Part shown: piece by piece, positions 1 to 8,850 of the stretch
Layout of the letters: each line of letters opens with the position of its first letter
Numbering within the stretch: position 1 is the first letter of the stretch
Assembly: GCF_016801775.1 (NCBI RefSeq)
Contig: NZ_CP069004.1
Coordinates: 3,224,001-3,288,000, forward strand
DNA length: 64,000 nucleotides
Source: Sulfitobacter mediterraneus
GTDB lineage: Bacteria > Pseudomonadota > Alphaproteobacteria > Rhodobacterales > Rhodobacteraceae
Direction: 5' to 3'
Notes under the pieces: generated by a model
What the model was told of the DNA's origin: nothing
Seen by the model: the letters and a program-made list of their open reading frames with translations, nothing else
Databases searched by the model: none
Program-made: the position numbers and the translations under genes

Positions 1-137
1 GTCCGATCTAGATGGTGATAAAGATAAACCGGATCCTCCATACCAAAGAGAAACTCGACGCCATACAAGGCCAGTGTATCAGCCATCAACTGGGCCACTT
101 TGGCGGTTCTCGTCTGGCTCGATAGTCTTTCGTGCAT
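1..137 (-). CDS. Thiamine-diphosphate-dependent enzyme, N-terminal fragment (cut by window edge)
   Basis: An open frame reads leftward from an ATG at 137 off the window edge, giving 45 residues. The peptide contains AQLMADTLALYGVEFLFGM, which has the look of the first helix and strand of the N-terminal PYR domain of acetolactate-synthase-like enzymes (usual form: adLxxxGVxxvFGxPG). The catalytic glutamate and cofactor motif lie outside the window, so neither the reaction nor the integrity of the gene can be judged. The GxPG region reads GMEDP here, which suggests a divergent member rather than a housekeeping acetolactate synthase. Confidence 0.55.
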   Translation of the reverse strand, partial: MHERLSSQTRTAKVAQLMADTLALYGVEFLFGMEDPVYLYHHLDR

Positions 138-309
138 CTCGAATAAGCTCCATATAGCGGGATTTATTTTCACCTAAAGCGAAGCATCTGGATGTTTTCC
201 TGTCAAAATATTATTGAAATAACGCCAATATTAAGCATCGACGTTAGCCAATTATCCCACTATATGAGAAGTTGTAGTTCTAACTTTGCCAATTTCTCGG
301 TGCGCGTGC

Positions 310-690
310 ATCGAATCAACATATTCGACGACCGGCTCCCGATGTCCTCAGCCAAGTTGACGGGTCACGGATCAGCATAGATGTTTTTGCTTCGCGCAGC
401 GCCCATCTGAGGTTGACATCACGGGCGTTGACGATGTTGGCAGGACTTGTTTTTCACCAAACTTGCGGCGCGAAGGGGTTAAGCCGACCCATGGTTCCGC
501 CTCTTTAGACGAGGTGAAGCGGTCAGGATCATCGACAGCGAAGTGGTAACTGAGCGCTGCAAATGGACCACTCGCCGCTATTGCTATCGGCAAGCTCGCG
601 GGTCATCGACGCGAGGTTTGCCATGCGCCTTGTCAATGATCTGGGAAAGGCCTGCGGGAAGCTTGCCTAATTGTGCTGCCGTGATCCAGG
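310..690 (-). pseudogene. IS110-family transposase remnant
   Basis: On the reverse strand one frame (about 560 to 430) encodes ALSYHFAVDDPDRF followed by WVGLTPSRRKFGE. This matches the C-terminal transposase_20 region of IS110/IS116-type transposases (usual form: AvdDPxRFxxsrxvgaxlGLtPrryqSG). The next conserved block continues in a different frame (ARDVNLRWALREA, then STWLRTS), so a frameshift has split it, and upstream blocks are unrecognisable or interrupted by stops. No terminal inverted repeats were found. The boundaries are approximate. It is a dead insertion sequence marking this end of the window as accessory DNA. Confidence 0.6.
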
Positions 691-696
691 AAGAGC

Positions 697-1455
697 CTAC
701 CCCAAGGCCAACGACTGAAGCCAGCGCCCGGCGGTCAGCACGGCCTGTGTTGCCGGAGCCTCTTTGCCAGCATCACGCAAGAAGCCGTGCCCTGCACCCG
801 GCGTCACATGGACGTCGAAGGTTCCAAGTCCATGCAGTATATTGCGGTCATCGGCCAAAGGCTCGCGATCCCCGGTGAGGACAAGGCAGGGTGGTAACCC
901 TTGCTCCCAACGCGCCGAAAGATCAGGAGCGCCAAGACGCGCATACATCTTTTTGACCGCTGCGGCATCGAGACCGTTTTCCTGGCTTCCCCATTGCTCA
1001 ACAGACGCCCCCGGCGCTGCGCCAAGTGCGGGATAACCCAGCACCAGGGCCTCCGCCAGATCGGAGCAAGCCAAAGCAAGCGCACCACCGGCGCTGTCTC
1101 CGCCGACATAGACTGGTCCTGTTATCCGGCGACACCAGTTGCGGGCATGTCGGGCCTGCGCGGGCCATTTTGTCTCGGGCGCAAGTGGCCAGAGTGGCAG
1201 TATGCAGGTCATTCCGGCGGTCTCAGCGATCCATGCGGCCGGGGCCAGCGCCCGCAAAGGGTGACCGGCGACAAATCCACCGCCATGCCACCAAAGCAGC
1301 GTTGCTGCATTCATGGACGAATGCGAAGGATCAACGATCAATGCACCCTTCACCCGCCGCACGGTAACGCCAGGCGGCAAACAACCGCGCTTCCGCCCTT
1401 CGATCCGGTGAGCGCGTCGTAATGTTTCGGAAGATGCCGTTGCCCAATTCGTCAT
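697..1455 (-). CDS. Alpha/beta hydrolase of the hormone-sensitive-lipase (HSL) family
   Basis: A 252-residue protein with the HSL-family oxyanion motif WHGGGF at about residues 56-61 and the nucleophile elbow GDSAGG with Ser121. LTGDREPLADD and GAGHGF near the C-terminus supply the expected acid and histidine. Family members are cytoplasmic carboxylesterases acting on short-chain esters. At 252 residues it is shorter than the usual ~300, lacking part of the N-terminal cap. No signal peptide is seen. It is transcribed away from the GlxA-type regulator at 1527, leaving about 70 bp for divergent promoters. The substrate cannot be deduced. Confidence 0.8.
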   Translation of the reverse strand: MTNWATASSETLRRAHRIEGRKRGCLPPGVTVRRVKGALIVDPSHSSMNAATLLWWHGGGFVAGHPLRALAPAAWIAETAGMTCILPLWPLAPETKWPAQARHARNWCRRITGPVYVGGDSAGGALALACSDLAEALVLGYPALGAAPGASVEQWGSQENGLDAAAVKKMYARLGAPDLSARWEQGLPPCLVLTGDREPLADDRNILHGLGTFDVHVTPGAGHGFLRDAGKEAPATQAVLTAGRWLQSLALG

Positions 1456-1526
1456 TCGGGACTACTAACCCGACATTGGTCTAGGATGCCAGTAATGACA
1501 GGCACTGTAGGTTTGCTTTTTGCTTT

Positions 1527-2519
1527 ATGATGTCCGTAGATCGCAACAGATATCCCCAGTTCGTTCTAAAACACCCCCCCCGCAAACCTAAGCGAGTGGG
1601 CGTGGTCGTGCTGCGCGGGTTCCCTGCCATGGCATTCGCTGCGTTGATCGAGCCAATTCGCGCGGTAAATGGAATGACGGGACAACCCTTCTACGACCTG
1701 AAGGTGATCGGATGTGACCCCGTTGTTCCATCCTCGGGGGTGCTGTCTGCGCGGCCCGATCTCATCGCGCCGGCGTTGCCAGATATGGATCGTATCATTT
1801 TGTTATCTGGAGGCGATGCAGCAACGGTCGATCTTGCCCCGCTTTTGCCTTGGCTTCGAAAAATGGACAGAATGGGGGCTGAGATAGGGGCCGCCGCAGA
1901 TGGTGCCTTTGCGCTCGCTCGGGCGGGATTGTTGAACAGTCGGCGCTGCGCCGTGCATTGGACCGCGCGCGCCGCTTTTGCGACGCGGTTTCCGGAAATC
2001 CCCCTTGAACCCAGCCTCTGGGTGATCGAAAGGCGGCGGCTGACATGTGCGGGCGGTACGGCGGCGCTGGATATGTCGCTCGAACTCATCGCGCTTGACG
2101 CAGGCGCTGCTTTGGCGGACGCGGTGGCGGACTGGTTCAGTCATACCCGGCGCAAGGGCGCGGGTGCGCTTGGACCGCCGCCGCCAGCAGCGACCTTGCC
2201 GGAAGGGCCCATTCGGGCCGCCGTCACGGCATTGGAACAACAGATCGAGACCGGGTTCGATGTCCACGCACTGGAAACGGAGTCAGGTCTTGGCCGCGAC
2301 GCTCTCGAACGTCGATTTAATGCAATCCTTGGTGAAGGACCGGCGGCCTACCTGCGCCGGATGCGCCTGAATCGTGCGGCAGAACTGCTCCAATCTACGG
2401 ACCTATCCATCGCGCAGATCGCCCTTGCCTGCGGATATGCAGATGCGGCGGCCTTTTCGCGCGCTTTCAGAACCAAAACCGGTAGTGCGCCAAGGAATTT
2501 GCGGCGGCCAGCACATTAG
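1527..2519 (+). CDS. GlxA-family transcriptional regulator (DJ-1/PfpI domain plus AraC HTH)
   Basis: A 330-residue one-component regulator. Residues about 20-190 form a DJ-1/PfpI (class I glutamine amidotransferase-like) ligand domain, and residues about 235-328 an AraC-type double helix-turn-helix ending in ACGYADAAAFSRAFRTKTG. This architecture is shared by GbdR (glycine betaine), CdhR (carnitine) and SouR (sarcosine), which activate quaternary-amine genes. It sits 61 bp upstream of, and codirectional with, a betaine-type ABC importer, so it is the likely activator of that operon. The sequence begins with two adjacent ATG codons (1527 and 1530), and either may be used. Ligand identity is inferred from context only. 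Confidence 0.85.
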   Translation: MMSVDRNRYPQFVLKHPPRKPKRVGVVVLRGFPAMAFAALIEPIRAVNGMTGQPFYDLKVIGCDPVVPSSGVLSARPDLIAPALPDMDRIILLSGGDAATVDLAPLLPWLRKMDRMGAEIGAAADGAFALARAGLLNSRRCAVHWTARAAFATRFPEIPLEPSLWVIERRRLTCAGGTAALDMSLELIALDAGAALADAVADWFSHTRRKGAGALGPPPPAATLPEGPIRAAVTALEQQIETGFDVHALETESGLGRDALERRFNAILGEGPAAYLRRMRLNRAAELLQSTDLSIAQIALACGYADAAAFSRAFRTKTGSAPRNLRRPAH

Positions 2520-2580
2520 CGGCGGTTGAGGGCAAAGCGCCAGCTTCGATTCGGGCGTCCCTTGAGAAAAGGGGGACGCC

Positions 2581-3228
2581 ATGGAAACGATCAACTTCGC
2601 AGCTCAGAACTGGCAGGTGATCCTGGAACGCGCGGGCGAGCATATCGTCATCGTTGCCGCGGCCGTGGGCATTGCCATCATAACCGCCGTGCCGTTGGGC
2701 ATCGCGATCACGCAGAACCGGCGCGCGGCGGATGCGGTTCTTTATGCAGCGTCAATCCTTATTACCATCCCCTCTGTCGCGTTATTCGGGATCATGATCC
2801 CTTTGCTGGCCCCCATCGGCCACGGCATCGGCGCGGTGCCCGCCGTGGTGGCCATTGTGCTCTACAGCCAGCTTCCCATCGTGCGAAACACCTATACAGC
2901 TATCGCCGATGTCGATCCTGCCCTCCGCGAGGCCGCGATGGGAATGGGAATGCGTCCCTTTCAAAGGTTGGGACAGGTGGAGATCCCGTTGGCCCTTCCC
3001 GTTATCATGGCGGGCGTGCGTACGGCGGTCGTGATGTCCATCGGCGTCACTGCCATCGCCGCCTATATCGGCGCGGGTGGCCTAGGTACTTTCATTAGCC
3101 GGGGCATCGCGCAATCCGACCCGCGCCAGCTGATTACCGGTGCCGTCGCTGTCTCGCTGCTGGCCATCGCGGCGGATCTTGGCCTTGGCGCTTTACAGCG
3201 CGCTCTGACGTCGAAAGGCATCCGATGA
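2581..3228 (+). CDS. Betaine/choline-type ABC transporter permease (OpuBB/OsmW-like)
   Basis: A 215-residue inner-membrane protein with about six hydrophobic segments and the BPD_transp_1 EAA loop (DPALREAAMGMGM at about 118-130), which contacts the ATPase. The family transports compatible solutes such as glycine betaine, choline or proline betaine. A good ribosome-binding site (AAAAGGGGG) precedes the ATG at 2581. It is the first gene of a five-gene operon. Its stop overlaps the next start in an ATGA junction. A second, non-identical permease is encoded at 4325, so the membrane core is probably a heterodimer as in OpuB/OsmVWXY systems. Confidence 0.85.
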   Translation: METINFAAQNWQVILERAGEHIVIVAAAVGIAIITAVPLGIAITQNRRAADAVLYAASILITIPSVALFGIMIPLLAPIGHGIGAVPAVVAIVLYSQLPIVRNTYTAIADVDPALREAAMGMGMRPFQRLGQVEIPLALPVIMAGVRTAVVMSIGVTAIAAYIGAGGLGTFISRGIAQSDPRQLITGAVAVSLLAIAADLGLGALQRALTSKGIR

Positions 3229-4328
3229 TCCGTCTGGAAAATGTGACCAAGGTGTTTGACACCGTGACCGCCGTGGACCGCGTGAACCTTGAGGTGCCAA
3301 AAGGGGAGATCTGCGTCCTGCTTGGCCCATCGGGCTGCGGCAAGACAACGACGATGCGGATGATAAACCGGTTGATCGAACCTACCTCGGGCCGCATCCT
3401 GATCGATGGAGAGGATGTGACGCAGGGCGATCCGGTCAAGCTGCGGCGGCGCATAGGTTACGTCATCCAACAGATCGGCCTGTTCCCCAACAAGACCGTG
3501 GTGGACAACATCTGCACCGTGCCGGATCTACTGGGGAAGCCGCGCAAGGAGAGCCGCGCCCGGGCGGCGGAGCTTCTGGAGATGGTGGCGCTCGACCCGG
3601 CGGTCTTTCTCAACCGCTACCCGCGCGAGCTGTCAGGTGGACAGGCGCAGCGCATCGGAGTGGTACGCGCGCTGGCCGCGGATCCGCCCGTTATGTTGAT
3701 GGATGAACCTTTCGGTGCCATCGACCCGATTAACCGCGAGGTCATCCAGGACGAGTTTCTGCGCCTGCAACGCCGCCTTGGTACGACGGTGGTTCTGGTC
3801 AGCCATGATCTAGACGAAGCGATCAAGCTCGCGGACCGGGTCGCGATTCTGCGTGACGGCCGCCTGATGCGCTACGCCCCACCAGCGGAGCTTTTGTCCG
3901 ATCCGGGTGATGCCTTTGTCGAGGACTTCTTGGGCCGTGACCGTGCGTTGAAACGCCTGCGGTTGGTGTGCGCGGGCGACGCGATGGACCGCAATCCACC
4001 GCGCTTGCTGCTGTCCGACACGCAGGCCCGCGCGCGTGAAATTTTCGAAGCGACGGCAGCACCAGCCCTCGTCGCGGTCGGCCCGCGCGGACGGCCGAGA
4101 GGGCTGATCACCCGCGCCGCTGCCAATGGTGCGGGCACGGTGGCCGAACACGCCACACCCGTCGCCGCCACCTGCCGGGTAGAGGATGATCTGCGCCTTG
4201 CTGTTGCTGCAATGCTGGCCGACAACATGCCAATCATCCCCTGTGTGGATGCAGAGGGAATTCTACGTGGCACGTTGAATTTCGCCGATGTGACTGCCGC
4301 CCTTTCAGAAAAGGAAACGGCACCGTGA
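3225..4328 (+). CDS. Betaine/choline-type ABC transporter ATP-binding protein with CBS region
   Basis: A 367-residue ATPase. It has Walker A GPSGCGKTT (about 34-42), signature LSGGQAQR, Walker B VMLMDEPFG and a switch histidine in LVSHDLDEA. The C-terminal 120 residues have the layout of CBS domains, which in OpuA-type systems sense ionic strength or nucleotides. The DPxNRE motif after Walker B (IDPINREVIQDEF) is typical of glycine betaine/proline ATPases (ProV/OpuBA class). The start overlaps the previous stop (ATGA) and the end overlaps the GTG start of the second permease. It powers import of the solute captured by the protein encoded at 5079. Confidence 0.88.
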   Translation: MIRLENVTKVFDTVTAVDRVNLEVPKGEICVLLGPSGCGKTTTMRMINRLIEPTSGRILIDGEDVTQGDPVKLRRRIGYVIQQIGLFPNKTVVDNICTVPDLLGKPRKESRARAAELLEMVALDPAVFLNRYPRELSGGQAQRIGVVRALAADPPVMLMDEPFGAIDPINREVIQDEFLRLQRRLGTTVVLVSHDLDEAIKLADRVAILRDGRLMRYAPPAELLSDPGDAFVEDFLGRDRALKRLRLVCAGDAMDRNPPRLLLSDTQARAREIFEATAAPALVAVGPRGRPRGLITRAAANGAGTVAEHATPVAATCRVEDDLRLAVAAMLADNMPIIPCVDAEGILRGTLNFADVTAALSEKETAP

Positions 4329-5059
4329 GGCTGCTTCTATCCTCTTTCAAACCGCTGCGCGGACCGGCGATCCTGCTGGGCGTCTTTCTGGCGGGCGCGT
4401 GGTTCTGGGCATCGGGGCTCGGCCCCTCGCTGATGTCTTACCGTCCCGATATCGCTTATCTCGGCGTGCAGCATGTGATTTTGGTGCTGTGGTCCGGGGG
4501 CTTGGCGATCCTCGTCGGTTTGCCTGCAGGCGCAATCCTGTCACGGCCCCGGTTTCGCCGTGCGTCGGAGACCGTTTTGCAGGTTTTCAACCTAGGCACC
4601 ACGATCCCCACGCTGGCAGTGCTTGCGCTGTCGATGTCGTTGCTGGGCATCGGCACGCCACCTGCCGTCTTTGGCCTCTTCGTGGCCACCCTGCTGCCCA
4701 TTGTGCGCAACACGCACGCTGGGCTCTCCGCCGTTGACCACAGTTTGATCGACGCGGCGCAAGGCATGGGCATGACACCCTCGCAGACGTTTTTCCGCGT
4801 TGAATTGCCCAACGCGCTTTTCGTGATTTTCGCCGGGTTGCGCACGGCGCTGGCGATCTGCGTCGGTACCGCCCCGCTCGCCTTCCTGATCGGTGCGGGC
4901 GGCTTGGGCGAACTTATTTTCACCGGCATCGCTCTTTACGATCAAGGGATGATGCTGGCTGGAGCAATCGCGGTGGCAGCACTCGCGATCTTCACCGACT
5001 TCCTCGTGGGGCGCCTGCAATGGGCGCTGGTGCCGCGAGGGGTCAATCCACTCCGATGA
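4325..5059 (+). CDS. Second betaine/choline-type ABC transporter permease
   Basis: A 244-residue permease starting at a GTG that overlaps the stop of the ATPase (GTGA). It has about six membrane segments and its own EAA loop (HSLIDAAQGMGM). It is about 30 residues longer at the N-terminus than the first permease. Two different permeases plus one ATPase and one binding protein match the OpuB/OpuC/OsmVWXY type of compatible-solute importer. A 19-bp gap separates it from the binding-protein gene. Confidence 0.85.
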   Translation: MRLLLSSFKPLRGPAILLGVFLAGAWFWASGLGPSLMSYRPDIAYLGVQHVILVLWSGGLAILVGLPAGAILSRPRFRRASETVLQVFNLGTTIPTLAVLALSMSLLGIGTPPAVFGLFVATLLPIVRNTHAGLSAVDHSLIDAAQGMGMTPSQTFFRVELPNALFVIFAGLRTALAICVGTAPLAFLIGAGGLGELIFTGIALYDQGMMLAGAIAVAALAIFTDFLVGRLQWALVPRGVNPLR

Positions 5060-5078
5060 CCAACAAAAGGATTTGAAC

Positions 5079-5957
5079 ATGATACGCAATAAACTGATGG
5101 CTCTTGCCGTCGCCATGGGCATGGCGACCCCCGTTGCCGCACAAGAAATTACCGTTGGCGGCAAGGGTTTCACTGAACAGCTCATACTGGCCGAAATGAC
5201 CACCCGCCTTCTGGAAGCCAACGGTTTCGAGGTTGAAAAGGCCGATGGCATGGGCACCACCGTGGTGCGGCAGGCGCTGGAATCGGGCGCTGTCGATCTT
5301 TACTGGGAATATACCGGCACTTCGCTGGTGACCTTCAACAAGGTCGAGGAACGCCTGTCGCCCGAAGAAACCTACCAGCGAGTGAAGGAGCTGGATGGAG
5401 AAAAAGGGCTGGTTTGGTTGGCGCCGTCAAACGCCAACAACACATACGCCTTGGCGATCCGTAAGGATGACCCCGTGACCGAAGGGATGGCGACTCTCTC
5501 CGACCTCGCCGCCGCATATAGCGAGGGCCGCGCAGTGCTGATGGCCACAACAGCAGAATTCCCGCGCCGCGACGATGGCCTTCTGGGCCTGCAGGAGACC
5601 TATGCTTTCGAAGCGGGGCGCGCGAACATCCGTCCCATGGATGGCGGTCTGGTCTTCGATGCGCTATCGAGCGGAAACGTTAACGTCGCCGTTGTGGGCG
5701 CAACTGATGGCCGGATTGCAGCGATGGACCTGCAACTGCTTGGGGACGATAAAAGTTTCTTTCCCAACTACGCGCTGGTCCCCGTTGTGCGGGCCGAAGT
5801 GCTAGAGGCCAATCCGCAGATCGGCACCCTGCTGGAAGATCTTTCCGGTCGGCTGAACGATGCGACTATGCAGCGACTGAACGGAATGGTGGACGTGAAC
5901 GGTCAATCCGTGGAACAAGTGGCTGAAACCTACCTGAGTGAAGAAGGCCTGCTATGA
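5079..5957 (+). CDS. Glycine betaine/choline-type ABC substrate-binding protein (OpuBC/OsmX-like)
   Basis: A 292-residue periplasmic protein with a Sec signal peptide (about 1-21, cleavage near VAA-QE). The OpuAC-type domain begins EITVGGKGFTEQ and includes GMGTTVVRQAL and LYWEYTGT, the motifs that line the quaternary-ammonium cage in this family. The ATG at 5079 is chosen over an upstream TTG at 5073 because it directly precedes the charged signal-peptide start. It delivers the solute to the two-permease channel. Its stop overlaps the next gene (ATGA), tying an enzyme gene to the transporter. The exact ligand is unknown. Confidence 0.85.
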   Translation: MIRNKLMALAVAMGMATPVAAQEITVGGKGFTEQLILAEMTTRLLEANGFEVEKADGMGTTVVRQALESGAVDLYWEYTGTSLVTFNKVEERLSPEETYQRVKELDGEKGLVWLAPSNANNTYALAIRKDDPVTEGMATLSDLAAAYSEGRAVLMATTAEFPRRDDGLLGLQETYAFEAGRANIRPMDGGLVFDALSSGNVNVAVVGATDGRIAAMDLQLLGDDKSFFPNYALVPVVRAEVLEANPQIGTLLEDLSGRLNDATMQRLNGMVDVNGQSVEQVAETYLSEEGLL

Positions 5958-7090
5958 CGGACGGCGCATCCGCCCCCCGCGCGGGGGCGCCTGTCATCGA
6001 CAGTATCCGGGTGACGCCTCTGCGTCACCCACTGCGCACCCCCTACCGGTGGTCGCAGGGGACAGAAACGCATTTCCACACTCTGCTGATTGAAGTGCGG
6101 TCGGGTGATCTGACGGGCATCGGTGAATGCACCGCTGCTCCCGATCCGCAGGCCACCGGGATGATTGTCCGGCGCGTCGCCGAGGGGCTGACCGGGCAAG
6201 ACCCTTGGCACCATGCCGGACTTCTTGCTGCGGCGTGGAAGAAGCACTGGACGGTCTGGGGATGCGTCGTGCCACGGCAGTTCGCACAGGTCGCCAGCGG
6301 GCTGGAGATGGCCTGTCTCGATCTTTGCGGCAAGCTGGCGGGCCGGCCGGTCTGGGACTTGCTGGGGGGCGCGGTCCGCGACAGCGTGGGCTACTTCCAT
6401 TTTCTTCAGGGGGAAACACCGGAAGAACTGGCCGAAGATGCACGCGACGCAGTGGCCAGGTCCATGCCTGTCCTTTACCTCAAAGTCGGGATGGGCGAGG
6501 CACGCGACATTGCGTCGGTCCAAGCCGTTCGCGCCGCGGTTCCCAACACGCGGCTGCGGCTGGATGCCAATGAAGGTTGGCCAGTGGAAGTGGCATTGCG
6601 CATGCTGCGCCGGATCGCAGAATACGATATCGAGTATGTCGAACAGCCCACGCCTGCCACCTCGACCGAAGCGCTGGCGCGGCTGACTGCGCGTTCGCCC
6701 ATCCCGATCGGGGCGGATCAGGCGGTGTTCTCGATTTCAGACGCGCACCGGGTTGTGGCAAACGGCGGGGCAGACATGCTTGCAGTTGGCCCACGCGAAG
6801 CGGGGGGGCTACGTGCAACGCGGCATGTGGCGGCGCTGGCCGAAGGCGGTGGCATGACACTGTGTATCCATTCCTCGATGACGACCGGCATAACCACCGC
6901 CGCCGAACATCACGTCGCGCGGACGATCCCAAACCTTGACGATGCGAACCAGATCATGTGGCAACTGCTGGAACGCGATATCGTGGCCGCGCCCGACCTG
7001 ACCCCGGTTGCAGGGCACCTTGCTCTGCCAGCGGTTCCGGGGCTGGGCATCACGCTTGACCCACGCGCTGTCGACGCCGCCCGTGCCTGA
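5954..7090 (+). CDS. Enolase-superfamily (mandelate racemase/muconate lactonizing type) enzyme with altered catalytic lysines
   Basis: A 378-residue enzyme with an N-terminal capping domain (about 15-140) and a TIM barrel. The metal ligands are present: D203 (RLDANEGW), E230 (YVEQP) and D255 (IGADQ). The usual KxK motif reads YLK, so only the second lysine (K177) remains, and the strand-six lysine expected at about residue 279 is glycine (LAVGPREAGG). H306 in CIHSSM could act as a base. Known hydroxyproline-betaine epimerases, as I recall, use both lysines, so that assignment is not supported. It is cotranscribed with a betaine-type importer (ATGA overlap), so it probably processes the imported compound. 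The reaction could be a dehydration, a one-base epimerisation or something else. Confidence 0.75.
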   Translation: MTDGASAPRAGAPVIDSIRVTPLRHPLRTPYRWSQGTETHFHTLLIEVRSGDLTGIGECTAAPDPQATGMIVRRVAEGLTGQDPWHHAGLLAAAWKKHWTVWGCVVPRQFAQVASGLEMACLDLCGKLAGRPVWDLLGGAVRDSVGYFHFLQGETPEELAEDARDAVARSMPVLYLKVGMGEARDIASVQAVRAAVPNTRLRLDANEGWPVEVALRMLRRIAEYDIEYVEQPTPATSTEALARLTARSPIPIGADQAVFSISDAHRVVANGGADMLAVGPREAGGLRATRHVAALAEGGGMTLCIHSSMTTGITTAAEHHVARTIPNLDDANQIMWQLLERDIVAAPDLTPVAGHLALPAVPGLGITLDPRAVDAARA

Positions 7091-7791
7091 TACAACAGCG
7101 GCGACCTCCGGATCGGAACTGACCAGATCTCGCGGCAAATTGAACCGTAAGAAGCTGGTAGCCGGAGGAAGCTAAGGAGCCGGAATGAGTGGGCAAACCC
7201 TGGGGAAATTCCTCCGACAGCTGTGGTTCGCTGGCGATTTGACTTGCTTGTTCCTGCTCTGATTTGACGAAAGCACCGGCGATTGCGATGGGCGTTTGTG
7301 TGCCTGCGATGATGGCAAAATTCCCGCAATGTTCCCTCGGCAGCTTTTGTTACCCAATCCGCTGTCGGTTTGAGAGGTGATCGGGCGCCGGCCTGTGACC
7401 CCCTTGGTGTGCCCGTTCATCAGACCGCGACACGACCCAGGCGCGGACCCGGCTTGCATGTGCCCAATCGCTGCTTGAATTCGGATATCGCCTTCGCGAA
7501 CAAGGTCGAGGCTATTTCAGCATTCCGCCTGACCGCCCTATGTCGCTGTCAGAAGGGCAGGGCGGGTCGTCGCACAATAAGCCTTCGTCAGCGGCGCCCA
7601 CGCCGTTGGAAATTGCATTGACGCCCTGCGCATCCGCGACCAGACGGAAATGGGATCGGGCCACAGCCCTATGCTCCGCTTGATGTCCTGACAGGCTATT
7701 TTGAGAAATGCACCTCTGAGGGACGTTTCAAATAGGTGGCCGTGCCAATGTGAGCCAGACAGTTCATATTAAATTTTCGCAGCTCGTGAGC
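7091..7791. other. Gene-free stretch between the enolase-type gene and the LysR gene
   Basis: About 700 bases without a convincing gene. Open frames here are short, lack ribosome-binding sites, and none gives a recognisable domain. The base composition and the scattered stops suggest a decayed gene, but no family could be identified on either strand. The promoter-distal ends of both flanking genes face into it, so no promoter is required here. Confidence 0.5.
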
Positions 7792-8670
7792 TCAAACCAC
7801 TGCACGCAGTTGGCGGAACTCTTGCAGGACCATTTCTCGGAACAAACGGCGGGCGGCGAAAGAGGGACTGTCAGCACGCGAGATCAAGAAAGTGTCCAGC
7901 CAGGCCCAGGGTTCCGGAACATCATGAATGCGTACCGTTTCACGGTCTGCCAAGCGCTCCAATGTAGACAAGGGCAGAACCGTCACACCCATTCCGGCCG
8001 CCGCACAGCTGATGCGCATCTCGATATTTGCCATTTCAATCAGCCGGATCGGAGCATGCGCCCCCTCGGACCACCACTCTTCTACCCTTGCACGTTGAAC
8101 GCAACCGGTTGGTGCAGCGAGAAAGGTAAATTCGTCGGCGTCCGTTATTTGATCTACCGTCAGGGCAGAGACCAGCACCAACCGTTCACGACGCACCTGT
8201 TCGGCCTTGAACAGTGGATCACGGACTTCACGATTGACAATTGCACAGTCAAGTTTGTGATCGCGTACACCCGCAATCAGGGTTTCAGTCACGCCCGAGG
8301 TGACCTCAAGGCTGACATCGGGATAAGACAGGTGGTACTGCGCAAAAACACGCGGCAGATAGAGCGTGGCGGCGGTATCCGTGGCTCCCACTTTCAACGT
8401 ACCCTGGGGCAGATCGTCGTGACGCACCGCTTTTTCCGCCTCATCAAACAGCACCATCGCCTTTTTGGCATAGTCCAGCAGCACCCGGCCTTTCGGGGTC
8501 AGGATCATTCCTTGCCGTTCGCGTAAGAAAAGAGGCTGACCGATCTCCTGCTCGAGCTGTCGGAGCCGTGCGGTCACCGCCGAAGGAACGCAGCACAATT
8601 TATCGGCCGCCCGAGTGACGCTGGCGGTTTCGGCAACTGCCTGAAAAGTCTTGAGCGCTGAAAGGTCCAT
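7792..8670 (-). CDS. LysR-family transcriptional regulator
   Basis: A 292-residue regulator starting MDLSALKTFQAVAETASVT, the standard N-terminal winged helix of LysR proteins. The helix-turn-helix runs to about residue 60 and the co-inducer domain from about 90. The start at 8670 is chosen because the domain begins there; upstream in-frame ATGs (up to 8757) would add a non-conserved extension. It is divergent from the TAXI-TRAP operon starting at 8851, leaving about 180 bp for a shared control region. It probably activates that operon in response to the transported acid or a catabolite. Confidence 0.85.
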   Translation of the reverse strand: MDLSALKTFQAVAETASVTRAADKLCCVPSAVTARLRQLEQEIGQPLFLRERQGMILTPKGRVLLDYAKKAMVLFDEAEKAVRHDDLPQGTLKVGATDTAATLYLPRVFAQYHLSYPDVSLEVTSGVTETLIAGVRDHKLDCAIVNREVRDPLFKAEQVRRERLVLVSALTVDQITDADEFTFLAAPTGCVQRARVEEWWSEGAHAPIRLIEMANIEMRISCAAAGMGVTVLPLSTLERLADRETVRIHDVPEPWAWLDTFLISRADSPSFAARRLFREMVLQEFRQLRAVV

Positions 8671-8850
8671 GACCGCTCCATCCATGAGAAAAACTGTCGC
8701 CGGTACAATAGCGGAAAAAGGCAGGCACGGTCCATTCTTCATTGGAGAAGGCGGCATTCAGATAATATCAATTGCGTTGTGGCACCCGCATTGCATCCTG
8801 TCGGGACATTTACCGCCGGGACTGTTCATGGCGGATCTAGGGAGGATCAG

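Noticed and set aside
5954..7090. Assignment as hydroxyproline-betaine 2-epimerase
   Set aside because: The context would fit, but the strand-six lysine is glycine and the first KxK lysine is tyrosine, so two-base epimerisation is not supported.
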